In this document: piece by piece, positions 1 through 7,381 of the stretch | Numbering within the stretch: the first letter of the stretch is position 1 | How the letters are laid out: every line of letters starts with the position of its first letter | Origin: a bacterium | GTDB lineage: Bacteria > Bacillota_I > Bacilli_A > RF39 > UBA660 | Direction of reading: 5' to 3' | Length of the DNA stretch: 8,131 nucleotides | NCBI GenBank assembly: GCA_014845975.1 | Contig: RKAN01000050.1 | Location: forward strand, 1-8,131 | The notes under the pieces: generated by a model | Seen by the model: the letters and a program-made list of their open reading frames with translations, nothing else | Told to the model about the DNA's origin: nothing | Database searches by the model: none | Made by a program: the position numbers and the translations under genes

Positions 1-446
1 AAAATATATTTTTTTCTAGAAGAATCATTTGGTAGAATACTAGAAAATGAATTGTCGTTATTTTTTCCATAATGTATTTCATTAAAAAAATTTTGGTAAA
101 TTTCACTTCCAATTAATAAAATATCTTTATCCTTTAAAAAATTTTTAGAGATTACTCCTTTTTGATTATTTAAAGTAGCAACTCTATATTCAGCACAAGG
201 AATATCTAATATTTTGGCAATTTCTTCTGATAATAATTCTCCCCATACATTATAATCTGCTTCCTGTAATGGTTTAAAAAGATATTTTTCGTGATTGTAA
301 GTAATCCAACAAAGTGCATCTTTTCCATTACCTTCTAATTCTATGAAATCTTGGTTTGCTAAACTCATTAGATTGGTAACATCATAATGATATTTTTCTT
401 TTATTACTTCATCTAAACAAATACTTCCAGGGTAGTCCTCAAACAT
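1..446 (-). CDS. HipA-like protein kinase, N-terminal part (runs off left edge)
   Basis: Read on the minus strand from ATG at 446, the frame stays open to the window edge, giving about 148 residues of a longer protein. The stretch around residues 46-60 (CWITY...KYLFKP) resembles the ATP-binding strand of HipA-fold kinases, with K58 as the likely ATP lysine. It is followed by a helix (residues 68-83, WGELLSEEIAKILDIP) and by CAEYRVA...KGVISKNF, an arrangement I associate with HipA/CtkA-type Ser/Thr kinases of Bacillota. The catalytic and metal-binding motifs lie beyond the edge, so activity cannot be judged. A GGTGA four bases upstream supports the start at 446; the same frame is open back to a TAG near 537 but offers no other ATG, GTG or TTG. 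No hipB-like gene lies upstream, because the next gene is the divergent oxidoreductase. A partner could lie downstream, outside the window. Family recognition is from motif pattern only. Confidence 0.6.
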   Translation of the reverse strand, partial: MFEDYPGSICLDEVIKEKYHYDVTNLMSLANQDFIELEGNGKDALCWITYNHEKYLFKPLQEADYNVWGELLSEEIAKILDIPCAEYRVATLNNQKGVISKNFLKDKDILLIGSEIYQNFFNEIHYGKNNDNSFSSILPNDSSRKKYI

Positions 447-461
447 AATATCACCAAATTC

Positions 462-467
462 ATTATA
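462..467 (-). promoter_or_regulatory. possible -10 box for the HipA-like gene
   Basis: On the minus strand a TATAAT lies 15 bases before the proposed ATG at 446. No good -35 is present at 17 bases (TTTTAA). The transcript would have a very short leader, with the GGTGA ribosome site near its 5' end. This is a weak call. Confidence 0.25.
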
Positions 468-555
468 ATATAATTTCTTTACTTTTAAAATACTTAAATC
501 AGAAAAATGAATTTCTACTTTTCTTCTTGTAGTCTAAAAATCTATTTTGTGGTAA

Positions 556-561
556 TATAAT
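556..561 (+). promoter_or_regulatory. -10 box of the oxidoreductase gene
   Basis: A perfect TATAAT, within GGTAATATAATG, sits 16 bases before the start codon. No convincing -35 is found at 17 bases upstream (TCTAAA); a TTGTAG at 527-532 is too far away (23-base spacer). The 131-base gap between the divergent genes must hold both promoters. Confidence 0.5.
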
Positions 562-577
562 GAATAAGAGGTGACTT

Positions 578-3500
578 ATGAGAACAGTAACAATTGACGG
601 AAATGAAGCATGTAGTAAAACAGCCTATCTTTTTAGTGAAATAGCAGGAATTTATCCAATTACACCTTCTAGTACAATGGCTGAACATATTGATGAATGG
701 TCTAATAAGAAAGAAAAAAACCTATTTGATGATGAAGTAAAAGTAGTAGAAATGCAAAGTGAAGCAGGAGCAGCTGGCTTTATTCATGGTGCTTTACAAT
801 CTGGTGCTTTAGCAACTACATTTACAGCTAGTCAAGGACTTCTTTTAATGATTCCGAATATGTATAAAATGGCAGGTGAGATGTTACCAGCTGTGATTCA
901 TGTAGCAGCAAGAAGTATATCTACACATAGTTTAAGTATTTTTGGGGATCATCAAGATGTTTATGCAACAAGACAAACAGGATTTTGTATGCTAGCATCT
1001 TCTTCAGTACAAGATGCTTCTCATATGGCAGGGGTTGCTCATTTATCTGCAATTGAATCCAGTCTTCCATTTTTACATTTTTTTGATGGTTTTAGAACAA
1101 GCCATGAAATTGATAAAATTAATATTTTAGAAAAAGAAGAATACGCAAAATTATTAGATCAAAATGCTTTAGAAAAATTCAGAAATCGAGCATTAAATCC
1201 TATGATGCCAGAAATAAAAGGAACTGCTTCTAATGATGATATTTATTTTCAAGCAACAGAAGCTAGAAATAGATTCTATAATGATGTTCCTGACATTGTC
1301 AATGAATATATGCAAAAGATAAATGAAATTGCTGGTACGCATTATGAACCATTCCAATATTATGGCAGCAAAATGGCTAAAAATATTATTATAGCCATGG
1401 GATCTGTTTGCGAGACAATTAAAGAGACAATCGATTATTTAAATGGAGAAATTGGGCTTATTGAAGTTCATCTATATCGTCCATTTAGTGAAAAATACTT
1501 ATTTAAAGTAATTCCAAATACAGTAAAAAATATTGCTGTATTAGATCGTACAAAAGAACCAGGTTCTATTGGAGAACCATTATATCTAGATATTGTTTTA
1601 GCCCTTAAAAATAGACAAGTTTCTATTATAGGGGGAAGATATGGGCTTTCTAGTAAAAATGTTACTCCTGGAGATATAGAAGCTATTTATAGAATGTTAG
1701 ATGGAGAATTAAAAGACCACTTTACGATTGGAATTAAAGACGATGTTACAAATCTTAGTATTCCTTCTACAGGATTAAAAATTAAAAACCACGAAGAAAT
1801 TTTAATTTATGGGTATGGCAGTGATGGAATGGTAAGTGCTTCGAAATCCATTATGAAATTAGTTGGTAATAACACAAATTTACAAGTGCAGGGTTATTTT
1901 GAATATGATTCTAAAAAATCAGGAGGAGTTACGATTGGTCATTTAAGATTTAGTAAACATCCTATTCATTCTACTTACTATGTAGAAAATCCAAAATGTG
2001 TTGTTTTAACAAAAGATTCTTATTTAGAACAATTTGATTTATTAGATTCCATTCAAGAAAACGGAATATTTATCATTAGTACTGATAAAACTAAAGAAGA
2101 ATTGGAACAGATGATGAGTCAAAAAATAGTAGAAATTTTAAAATCAAGAAATATTCAAGTTTATTTATCTAGGGCAACTTCTTTAGCACGAGAAAAAGGC
2201 TTAGGAAATAAAATTAGTATGATTATGGAAGCACAAATATTAAATGTCATGAATTTTATTCCTTCTGAAGAAATTTATTCAAAATTAAAAAATGATATTC
2301 TTCACAAATTTTCTAAAAAAGGAGAAGAAATTATTCAAAAAAACCTAGAAGCAATTGAATGCGCTAACGAATATTTAGAAAAAATTGTAATTGAAAAAGG
2401 AATGAAAAAAGAACAAACAAAACAAAATACCATTTATGATATGGTAAATGCTAGAAAAGGAAATGAGTTACCAGTATCGGCATTTAACCCAGATGGTACT
2501 TATTTACCTAATACTAGTAAATTGGATAAGAGAATGATTTCTACACTTGTTCCTAGATGGATTCAAGAAAACTGTATTTCTTGTAATCAATGTGCTTTTG
2601 TTTGTCCTCATTCTGTTATTCGTCCATTTTTGTTATCGGAAGAAGAGTATCAAAAATCTTCCTCTGATATTCAAAAAAGATGTATTAGACCATTTAATCC
2701 AAAGTATAAAGAATATTATTTTACAATTGGAATATCTGTAAAAGATTGTACAGGTTGCGGGTTATGTATGAAAACTTGTCCTGCCAAAGTAAAAGCATTA
2801 GAATGGAATCAAATTAATTTTAATGAAACTAAAGAACAAGATATTTTTGATTATCTGAGTCAGAATATAAAAGAAAAAAATATCGATACCAACACTATAT
2901 TTGGTTGTGAATTAAAAACTCCAAAATTTGAATTTTCTGGAGCATGTGCTGGATGTGGTGAAACATCTTATTTGAAGATATTAACACAATTATTTGGAAA
3001 TGAATTAATCATTGCGAATGCAACAGGATGCTCTTCTATCTATGGAGCTAGTATGCCATCAATGCCTTATAATGTTCCTTGGGCTAGTTCTTTATTTGAG
3101 GATAATGCAGAATATGGTTACGGAATTTTAAAAGGTAATCAGATCATGAAAAAAAGAATTGAAGAGATTATGAAAAAAAATCCAAATCCATTATTTCAAA
3201 AATATTTAGAAAATGAAAATAGTTATGAAATTACAAAAAAGGTATATGATCAAATTGATTATGAAAAGTATCCAGATTTAAAACCGTTGAAAGACTATAT
3301 TATTAAAAAAAGTGTTTGGATGATAGGTGGAGATGGCTGGGCTTTTGATATTGGTTTTTCGGGAATTGATCATGTTTTGGCTAGTGGTGATGATGTCAAT
3401 ATCTTAGTTTTAAATACACAGGTATACTCTAATACAGGTGGTCAAACTTCGAAAGCAACACCAAAGGGAATGGTCGCATCATTTTCTAGTAACGGGAAAA

Positions 3501-3943
3501 AGACCATTTCTAAAGATTTGGCTCGTATTGCTTTAACGTATCCAAATGTCTATGTTGCTCAAATTAATTTAGGAGCAAATATGTTACAAGTAATTAAAGC
3601 AATGAAAGAGGCAGAAAATTATCATGGACCTTCTATCATTATTGCTTATGCTCCTTGTATATCTCATGGAATAGAAGGAGGATTAAAAAATAGTCTATCG
3701 GTTTCTTCTTTAGCAACTAAATGTGGTTATTATCCGATTTTTAGATATAATCCAGAGACTCAAAAGTTAGTATTAGATAGTAAGAATCCTGATTTTGAAC
3801 AATATGAAGAGTTTTTAAATTTACAAAATCGTTATAGAATTTTGAAGACAATCAATCCAGATGAAGCAGATCAAATGTTAGAAGATAATAAAAAGGAAGC
3901 AATCAAAAAATATGAATTTTATGAGAAATTCAGTAATGAATAA
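578..3943 (+). CDS. nifJ: pyruvate:ferredoxin (flavodoxin) oxidoreductase, single-chain
   Basis: This cytosolic enzyme converts pyruvate and CoA to acetyl-CoA and CO2 while reducing ferredoxin or flavodoxin. The 1121-residue chain has the whole domain set in order. The N-terminal pyrimidine-binding region has YPITPSSTMAE (26-36), a conserved Glu in QSEAGAAG (E62) and HVAARS (R112). The gamma domain has YGYGSDG (411-417) and QGYFEYDSKKSGG (438-450). A two-cluster ferredoxin domain follows, with C666/C669/C672/C676 and C724/C727/C730/C734. The thiamine diphosphate domain has GACAGCG (C790, C793), C818, GDGW (918-921), NTQVYSNT (946-953) and C1027, the four Cys of the third cluster. The start is well placed behind AGAGGTGA. 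The protein ends about 94 residues after the last cluster Cys, so it appears to lack the C-terminal oxygen-protecting extension known from Desulfovibrio africanus. No strong terminator follows, so read-through into the next unit is possible. The gene implies an anaerobic metabolism. Confidence 0.96.
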   Translation: MRTVTIDGNEACSKTAYLFSEIAGIYPITPSSTMAEHIDEWSNKKEKNLFDDEVKVVEMQSEAGAAGFIHGALQSGALATTFTASQGLLLMIPNMYKMAGEMLPAVIHVAARSISTHSLSIFGDHQDVYATRQTGFCMLASSSVQDASHMAGVAHLSAIESSLPFLHFFDGFRTSHEIDKINILEKEEYAKLLDQNALEKFRNRALNPMMPEIKGTASNDDIYFQATEARNRFYNDVPDIVNEYMQKINEIAGTHYEPFQYYGSKMAKNIIIAMGSVCETIKETIDYLNGEIGLIEVHLYRPFSEKYLFKVIPNTVKNIAVLDRTKEPGSIGEPLYLDIVLALKNRQVSIIGGRYGLSSKNVTPGDIEAIYRMLDGELKDHFTIGIKDDVTNLSIPSTGLKIKNHEEILIYGYGSDGMVSASKSIMKLVGNNTNLQVQGYFEYDSKKSGGVTIGHLRFSKHPIHSTYYVENPKCVVLTKDSYLEQFDLLDSIQENGIFIISTDKTKEELEQMMSQKIVEILKSRNIQVYLSRATSLAREKGLGNKISMIMEAQILNVMNFIPSEEIYSKLKNDILHKFSKKGEEIIQKNLEAIECANEYLEKIVIEKGMKKEQTKQNTIYDMVNARKGNELPVSAFNPDGTYLPNTSKLDKRMISTLVPRWIQENCISCNQCAFVCPHSVIRPFLLSEEEYQKSSSDIQKRCIRPFNPKYKEYYFTIGISVKDCTGCGLCMKTCPAKVKALEWNQINFNETKEQDIFDYLSQNIKEKNIDTNTIFGCELKTPKFEFSGACAGCGETSYLKILTQLFGNELIIANATGCSSIYGASMPSMPYNVPWASSLFEDNAEYGYGILKGNQIMKKRIEEIMKKNPNPLFQKYLENENSYEITKKVYDQIDYEKYPDLKPLKDYIIKKSVWMIGGDGWAFDIGFSGIDHVLASGDDVNILVLNTQVYSNTGGQTSKATPKGMVASFSSNGKKTISKDLARIALTYPNVYVAQINLGANMLQVIKAMKEAENYHGPSIIIAYAPCISHGIEGGLKNSLSVSSLATKCGYYPIFRYNPETQKLVLDSKNPDFEQYEEFLNLQNRYRILKTINPDEADQMLEDNKKEAIKKYEFYEKFSNE

Positions 3944-3945
3944 TA

Positions 3946-3974
3946 TTGTGTTCATGATAGAAAATTGATATAAT
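3946..3974 (+). promoter_or_regulatory. promoter of the DUF4234-DUF2752 pair
   Basis: TTGTGT (3946-3951) and TATAAT (3969-3974) are separated by 17 bases, starting just after the oxidoreductase stop codon. This gives the downstream pair its own start point of transcription around 3981. Confidence 0.65.
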
Positions 3975-3998
3975 GTTAATAGAAAAGAGGTTAGGAGT

Positions 3999-4460
3999 AT
4001 GGCAAAATTTTGTACAAATTGTGGAAAAGAATTAAAAGAAGAGGCAGTTTTTTGTGAATATTGTGGATCAAAAGTAAATGATTCTATAAATTCAATTAAT
4101 AGTTCTAATAATAGACCTATGATTTCAAAAAGGGATGTTGCAATGGCAATTATCTTATCCATTATTACATGTGGACTTTACGGAATTTATTGGTTTATTG
4201 TAATGACAGACGAATCAAATAATGTTAGTGATGAAAAGACATCTAGTGGTGGACTTGCATTCTTATATACACTTGTTACATGTGGTATTTATAGACTTTA
4301 TTGGAATTATAAAATGGGACAAAAATTATATTTAGCAGGAAAGAAATATAATTTACCTATTAGTGATAATTCTGTACTTTACTTAATTTTGACAATCTTT
4401 GGTCTTGATATTGTAAATTATTGTTTAATTCAAAGTGACTTAAATCGATTTGCAGATTAA
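3999..4460 (+). CDS. zinc-ribbon and DUF4234 domain membrane protein
   Basis: The 153-residue protein starts with a short zinc ribbon, CTNCG (C5, C8) and CEYCG (C19, C22), joined by a Ser/Asn-rich linker to a membrane domain. The domain begins SKRDVAMAIILSIITCGLYGIYW, and a second related segment, LYTLVTCGIYRLYWNYKMG (89-107), makes an internal repeat. A third hydrophobic segment is at 124-142. This layout is that of the DUF4234 family; the function is unknown. The zinc ribbon should lie on the cytoplasmic side. AAGAGG, eight bases before the ATG, is the better ribosome site; the nearer AGGAG is only one base away. The stop codon overlaps the next start (TAATG), so the two genes are probably translated together. 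Confidence 0.82.
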   Translation: MAKFCTNCGKELKEEAVFCEYCGSKVNDSINSINSSNNRPMISKRDVAMAIILSIITCGLYGIYWFIVMTDESNNVSDEKTSSGGLAFLYTLVTCGIYRLYWNYKMGQKLYLAGKKYNLPISDNSVLYLILTIFGLDIVNYCLIQSDLNRFAD

Positions 4461-4825
4461 TGAAACATAAAGTTATTTTAGGAACAACAGCTCTTTTAGG
4501 GCTTTGTTTTTATTTCTTTTTAAATCAAAGACTAAGTATTGGAATCCCATGTCTATTTTATCAAATTACAGGATTTTATTGCCCTGGATGTGGAGTTACT
4601 AGAATGTTATTCGCATTATTAAAACTAGATTTTTATCAAGCTTTTCGATATAATCCTTTTGTTTTTTTACTGATTTTTTTCTATTTGTTATATAAAATAT
4701 TGAATATAAAATATCCAGTAAAAATAAATTCCTATGTTATTTATGGAATTGTATTATTAGCCATTTTATTTGGAGTTTTAAGAAATATTGAAATGTTTCA
4801 TTATTTAAAACCTACTGTTATATGA
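4460..4825 (+). CDS. DUF2752 small membrane protein
   Basis: The 121-residue protein carries the signature of DUF2752: IPC (29-31) followed by GFYCPGCGVTR (38-48), here with three hydrophobic helices at about 4-20, 66-82 and 92-109. The biochemical role of the family is unknown; the CPGCGxTR motif suggests metal or redox chemistry at the membrane, which is inference. The start ATG shares its first base with the stop of the zinc-ribbon/DUF4234 gene, and no Shine-Dalgarno-like sequence precedes it, so translation is probably coupled to the upstream gene. It ends with TGA, unlike the TAA of the other complete genes. Reading through that TGA would run a low-quality frame into the next promoter, so the stop is real. 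A weak terminator follows about 45 bases later. Confidence 0.83.
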   Translation: MKHKVILGTTALLGLCFYFFLNQRLSIGIPCLFYQITGFYCPGCGVTRMLFALLKLDFYQAFRYNPFVFLLIFFYLLYKILNIKYPVKINSYVIYGIVLLAILFGVLRNIEMFHYLKPTVI

Positions 4826-4869
4826 CTAAACTTTAAAGACAAATTAAAATACTATCTATTTATTACAAT

Positions 4870-4893
4870 AAAGGTGAAATTTCATCTTTTTTT
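4870..4893 (+). terminator. weak intrinsic terminator after the DUF2752 gene
   Basis: The stem AAAGGTGA pairs with TCATCTTT (8 pairs, one G-U) around an AATT loop and runs into seven T (4887-4893). It is low in GC, so probably not fully efficient. It separates the DUF4234-DUF2752 unit from the metal operon, whose -35 starts two bases later. Confidence 0.6.
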
Positions 4894-4894
4894 G

Positions 4895-4923
4895 TTGACT
4901 TTTTTAAGTAGTAACCATATAAT
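4895..4923 (+). promoter_or_regulatory. promoter of the arsR-ATPase operon
   Basis: TTGACT (4895-4900) and a perfect TATAAT (4918-4923) are 17 bases apart, the best promoter in the window. The expected start of transcription, near 4930, falls at the edge of the operator, so a bound repressor would block initiation or clearance. Confidence 0.85.
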
Positions 4924-4928
4924 TTAAT

Positions 4929-4948
4929 ATGTGAACAATCGTTCAAAT
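4929..4948 (+). promoter_or_regulatory. inverted-repeat operator for the ArsR/SmtB-type repressor
   Basis: The inverted repeat TGAAC-AATC-GTTCA (4932-4945) has flanking AT/AT pairs, giving ATxTGAAC-N4-GTTCAxAT. It has the form of the known SmtB/CzrA-family sites (TGAACA-type half-sites). It lies between the -10 box and the ribosome site of the repressor gene, which fits negative autoregulation. Binding by the encoded repressor is inferred. Confidence 0.75.
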
Positions 4949-4958
4949 GAGGTGAAGT

Positions 4959-5306
4959 ATGAAACAAGAAATATGTGAATGTATTCATGAAGAAGTAGTG
5001 GAGCAAGCGAAAAGTAATATGTTAGATGATGATAAAATTATTGATCTAGCAGAACTATTTAAAGTATTTGGAGACTCTACTAGAATGAAAATTATTTGTG
5101 CTTTATTGCAAGCAGAACTTTGTGTTTGTGATATTGCTGCTATTACAGATTCCACAGTATCTGCAATTTCTCATCAACTTCGTATTTTAAAACAAGCAAA
5201 ATTAGTAAAATATAGAAAAGATGGGAAAACGGTTTATTATTCATTAGACGATAAGCATGTATATGAAATTTTTAAGAAAGGATGCGAACATATTGAAGAA
5301 ATATAA
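4959..5306 (+). CDS. ArsR/SmtB-family metal-sensing repressor, CadC-like
   Basis: The 115-residue winged-helix repressor should bind the operator just upstream and release it on metal binding. The core (about 29-96) includes LFKVFGDSTRMKI and a recognition-helix region, STVSAISHQLRILKQAKLV. Two known family metal sites can be seen. The alpha3N site is formed by C55 and C57 of ELCVCD plus N-terminal C6, C8 and possibly H10 (in CadC this site senses Cd/Pb). The alpha5 site is D98, H100, H111 and E114 in a DxH(x10)HxxE spacing that matches zinc sensors such as SmtB. The N-terminal Cys spacing (CxCxH) differs from the CxxxC of S. aureus CadC. The ATG follows GAGGTG. The 3' end overlaps the start of the efflux ATPase, which confirms the role. 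Which metal is sensed is not settled by sequence. Confidence 0.92.
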   Translation: MKQEICECIHEEVVEQAKSNMLDDDKIIDLAELFKVFGDSTRMKIICALLQAELCVCDIAAITDSTVSAISHQLRILKQAKLVKYRKDGKTVYYSLDDKHVYEIFKKGCEHIEEI

Positions 5307-7332
5307 ATATATTTTAAAAGGGTTAGATTGCGCTAATTGTGCAAGAGAAATAGAGGAAAGATTGCAAAAAGAAAATTGTCTTAAAAATGTTTCGGTTAAT
5401 TTTTCTACCTTAAAATTAAGTTTTGAGGCAGAAGAAGATTTCTATACCTTTATTTCAAAAATTATTAGTGAAGTAGAACCAGAAGTAGAAGTTTTAAAAG
5501 AAAATATCAGTAAAAATGAAAAAAATAATGAACCAATAATTCGTCTTATTCTTGGTATTCTATTTGCTGGAATTGGCTTTTATAGTAATGTCAAAGGAAA
5601 AGAAATATTTGTGTTATTAGCCTATATTATTTTGCTTTATCGAACATTTTTAAATGCTATCAAATTAATTATAAAAAGTAAAACAATCAATGAAAATTTT
5701 TTGATTACTATTTCTTGTATTGGAGCCTATTTAGTAGGAGAACATATGGAAGGATTAATGGTTATTTTTTTATATGAAATTGGAAAAATACTAGAAGAAA
5801 AAGCAATCCACAATAGTCGAAAATCAATTTCTAATTTAATGAATATTAAACCTGAATATGCAACCCTTGAAAATGGTGAAGTAGTATTACCAGAAACAGT
5901 TAAAATAGGAACTATCATTTTAGTCAAAAAAGGAGAAAAAATTCCATTAGATGGAGTTGTTGTTAGTGGTAAATCTTATATTGATACTTCTTCTTTAACA
6001 GGAGAAAGTAATTTAGTATTTGTAGAAGAAGGAAGTTCTATTTTATCAGGAAGTATTAATCAAGAGGGAATTTTAAAAATAAAAGTAGAAAAAACTTATG
6101 AAAATAGTACAGTTAGTAGAATTTTAGAATTAGTAGAAAATGCTACAGATAAAAAAACAAAAACAGAGACATTTGTTGGAAAGGCTTCTAAAATTTATAC
6201 ACCAATTGTATTGTTATTAGCATTTTTTGTAGCAATCTTTCTACCAATATTAACAGATGCAACATATCAAGTTAGTATTTATAGAGCGCTTATTTTCTTG
6301 GTTATTTCTTGCCCTTGTGCGATAGCAATATCAGTACCACTTAGTTATTTTTCTGGAATTGGAAAAGCAAGTAAAGAGGGAATATTAATAAAGGGTAGTG
6401 ATTACTTAGATACTATTCGTAATATCAAGAAAATTGTATTTGATAAAACAGGAACATTAACAACAGGAAATTTTAAGGTTTCTAAAATTAATTTATATGA
6501 TAAAAATTACTCAAAAGATGAAGTGTTAGAGTATGCTGCATATGGTGAGTCATTATCTAACCATCCAATTGCGAAATCAATCGTTGCAAGTTTTGACAAA
6601 AAAATAGATCCTAAAAAAATAGAAAAACATCAAGAATTTTCAGGAAAGGGAATTTCCTATGAAATGGACGGTAAAACTATTTTAGTCGGTAATCGAAATT
6701 TTGTGAAAGCAAATGAGACTTCTGAAATAGGTACTACGATTTATGTTTCTATAGATGATAAATTTATTGGAAGTATTATTTTAATGGATGAAATTAAAGA
6801 AAAAACAAAAGAAGCGATTCAAACATTGAAAAAAAGAAAAATTGATATAGAAATGTTTACAGGAGATCATAAAAATTCCGCTCTTTATATTGGAAAACAA
6901 TTAGGAATATCGGAAGTTAAATCAGAGATGTTGCCAGATGATAAATATCATGAATTAGAAAAAATATTAAAGTCAACAAATGACAAGGTAGCATTTGTAG
7001 GGGATGGAATTAATGATTCTCCAGTACTTGCTTTAGCCTCTGTTGGAATTTCAATGGGTGGAATTGGTTCTAGTGCGGCGATTGAAGCAAGTGATGTTGT
7101 TATTATGACAGATGATATTTCAAAAATAGAATCTGCTATTCAAATATCAAAAATTACAGATCGTATTATCAAACAAAATTTAACATTTGCTTTAGCTACT
7201 AAAATTATTATTTTACTTCTTAGTGTATTTGGAATTGGCGGAATGTGGCAAGCTATTTTTGCTGATGTTGGTGTTACATTAATCACAATTTTAAATACTC
7301 TTCGAATTTTAAAATATCGAATAGGCAAGTAA
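5293..7332 (+). CDS. cadA: Zn/Cd/Pb-transporting P1B-2-type ATPase (ZntA/CadA-like)
   Basis: This membrane pump uses ATP to export divalent soft metals. I start it at TTG 5293, giving (M)KKYKYILKGLDCANCA, the normal beginning of this family, with AAAGGA ten bases upstream. The frame also has ATGs at 5257 and 5263, deep inside the repressor gene, which would add 10-12 atypical residues. With the TTG start (679 residues) the domains are: one heavy-metal-associated domain with C13/C16; membrane helices with NENFLITISCIGA; actuator TGES (236-239); the CPC metal site (340-342); phosphorylated D384 in DKTGTLT; HP (424-425); and GDGINDSP (570-577). Near the C-terminus, K637 and D658 (ADVGVT) are the M7/M8 residues typical of the Zn/Cd/Pb group rather than the copper group. 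It overlaps the repressor gene by 14 bases, so the two are cotranscribed and metal-induced. Exact metal preference is inferred. Confidence 0.94.
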   Translation: MKKYKYILKGLDCANCAREIEERLQKENCLKNVSVNFSTLKLSFEAEEDFYTFISKIISEVEPEVEVLKENISKNEKNNEPIIRLILGILFAGIGFYSNVKGKEIFVLLAYIILLYRTFLNAIKLIIKSKTINENFLITISCIGAYLVGEHMEGLMVIFLYEIGKILEEKAIHNSRKSISNLMNIKPEYATLENGEVVLPETVKIGTIILVKKGEKIPLDGVVVSGKSYIDTSSLTGESNLVFVEEGSSILSGSINQEGILKIKVEKTYENSTVSRILELVENATDKKTKTETFVGKASKIYTPIVLLLAFFVAIFLPILTDATYQVSIYRALIFLVISCPCAIAISVPLSYFSGIGKASKEGILIKGSDYLDTIRNIKKIVFDKTGTLTTGNFKVSKINLYDKNYSKDEVLEYAAYGESLSNHPIAKSIVASFDKKIDPKKIEKHQEFSGKGISYEMDGKTILVGNRNFVKANETSEIGTTIYVSIDDKFIGSIILMDEIKEKTKEAIQTLKKRKIDIEMFTGDHKNSALYIGKQLGISEVKSEMLPDDKYHELEKILKSTNDKVAFVGDGINDSPVLALASVGISMGGIGSSAAIEASDVVIMTDDISKIESAIQISKITDRIIKQNLTFALATKIIILLLSVFGIGGMWQAIFADVGVTLITILNTLRILKYRIGK

Positions 7333-7346
7333 TTGCTTATTTTCTT
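7320..7346 (+). terminator. possible stem-loop terminator at the ATPase stop codon
   Basis: AATAGGCAA pairs with TTGCTTATT (9 pairs, one G-U) around a GTAA tetraloop, followed by TTCTT. The stop codon TAA lies in the loop region. The T tract is broken by a C and the stem is AT-rich, so it may be a weak terminator or only a 3'-end stabiliser. Its right arm contains the -35 box of the next promoter. Confidence 0.4.
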
Positions 7347-7361
7347 AATTCTATCTATAAT
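7333..7361 (+). promoter_or_regulatory. promoter of the DUF4186 gene
   Basis: TTGCTT (7333-7338) and TATAAT (7356-7361) are 17 bases apart, 21 bases before the start codon. DUF4186 may therefore be expressed independently of the metal operon. Confidence 0.7.
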
Positions 7362-7381
7362 AGAAGAAAAGAAGGAATATT

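Noticed and set aside
2547..2741. Plus-strand 64-residue frame inside the oxidoreductase gene
   Set aside because: It is an out-of-frame shadow of the ferredoxin domain, with low-complexity hydrophobic sequence and no ribosome site.
3878..4162. Minus-strand reading frame across the oxidoreductase end and the zinc-ribbon gene
   Set aside because: It lies antisense to two well-supported genes and covers a clear promoter. The hydrophobic composition comes from reading AT-rich DNA backwards, and no family is recognisable.
4823..4930. TGA at 4823 read as Trp (mycoplasma-type code)
   Set aside because: The extension would run through a terminator and the consensus promoter of the next operon, DUF2752 is already complete, and Trp is encoded by TGG throughout.
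5727..5927. Minus-strand frame inside the ATPase gene
   Set aside because: It is antisense to a conserved actuator-domain region and has no supporting start signal or homology; the minus-strand frame at 7140-7328 is rejected for the same reason.
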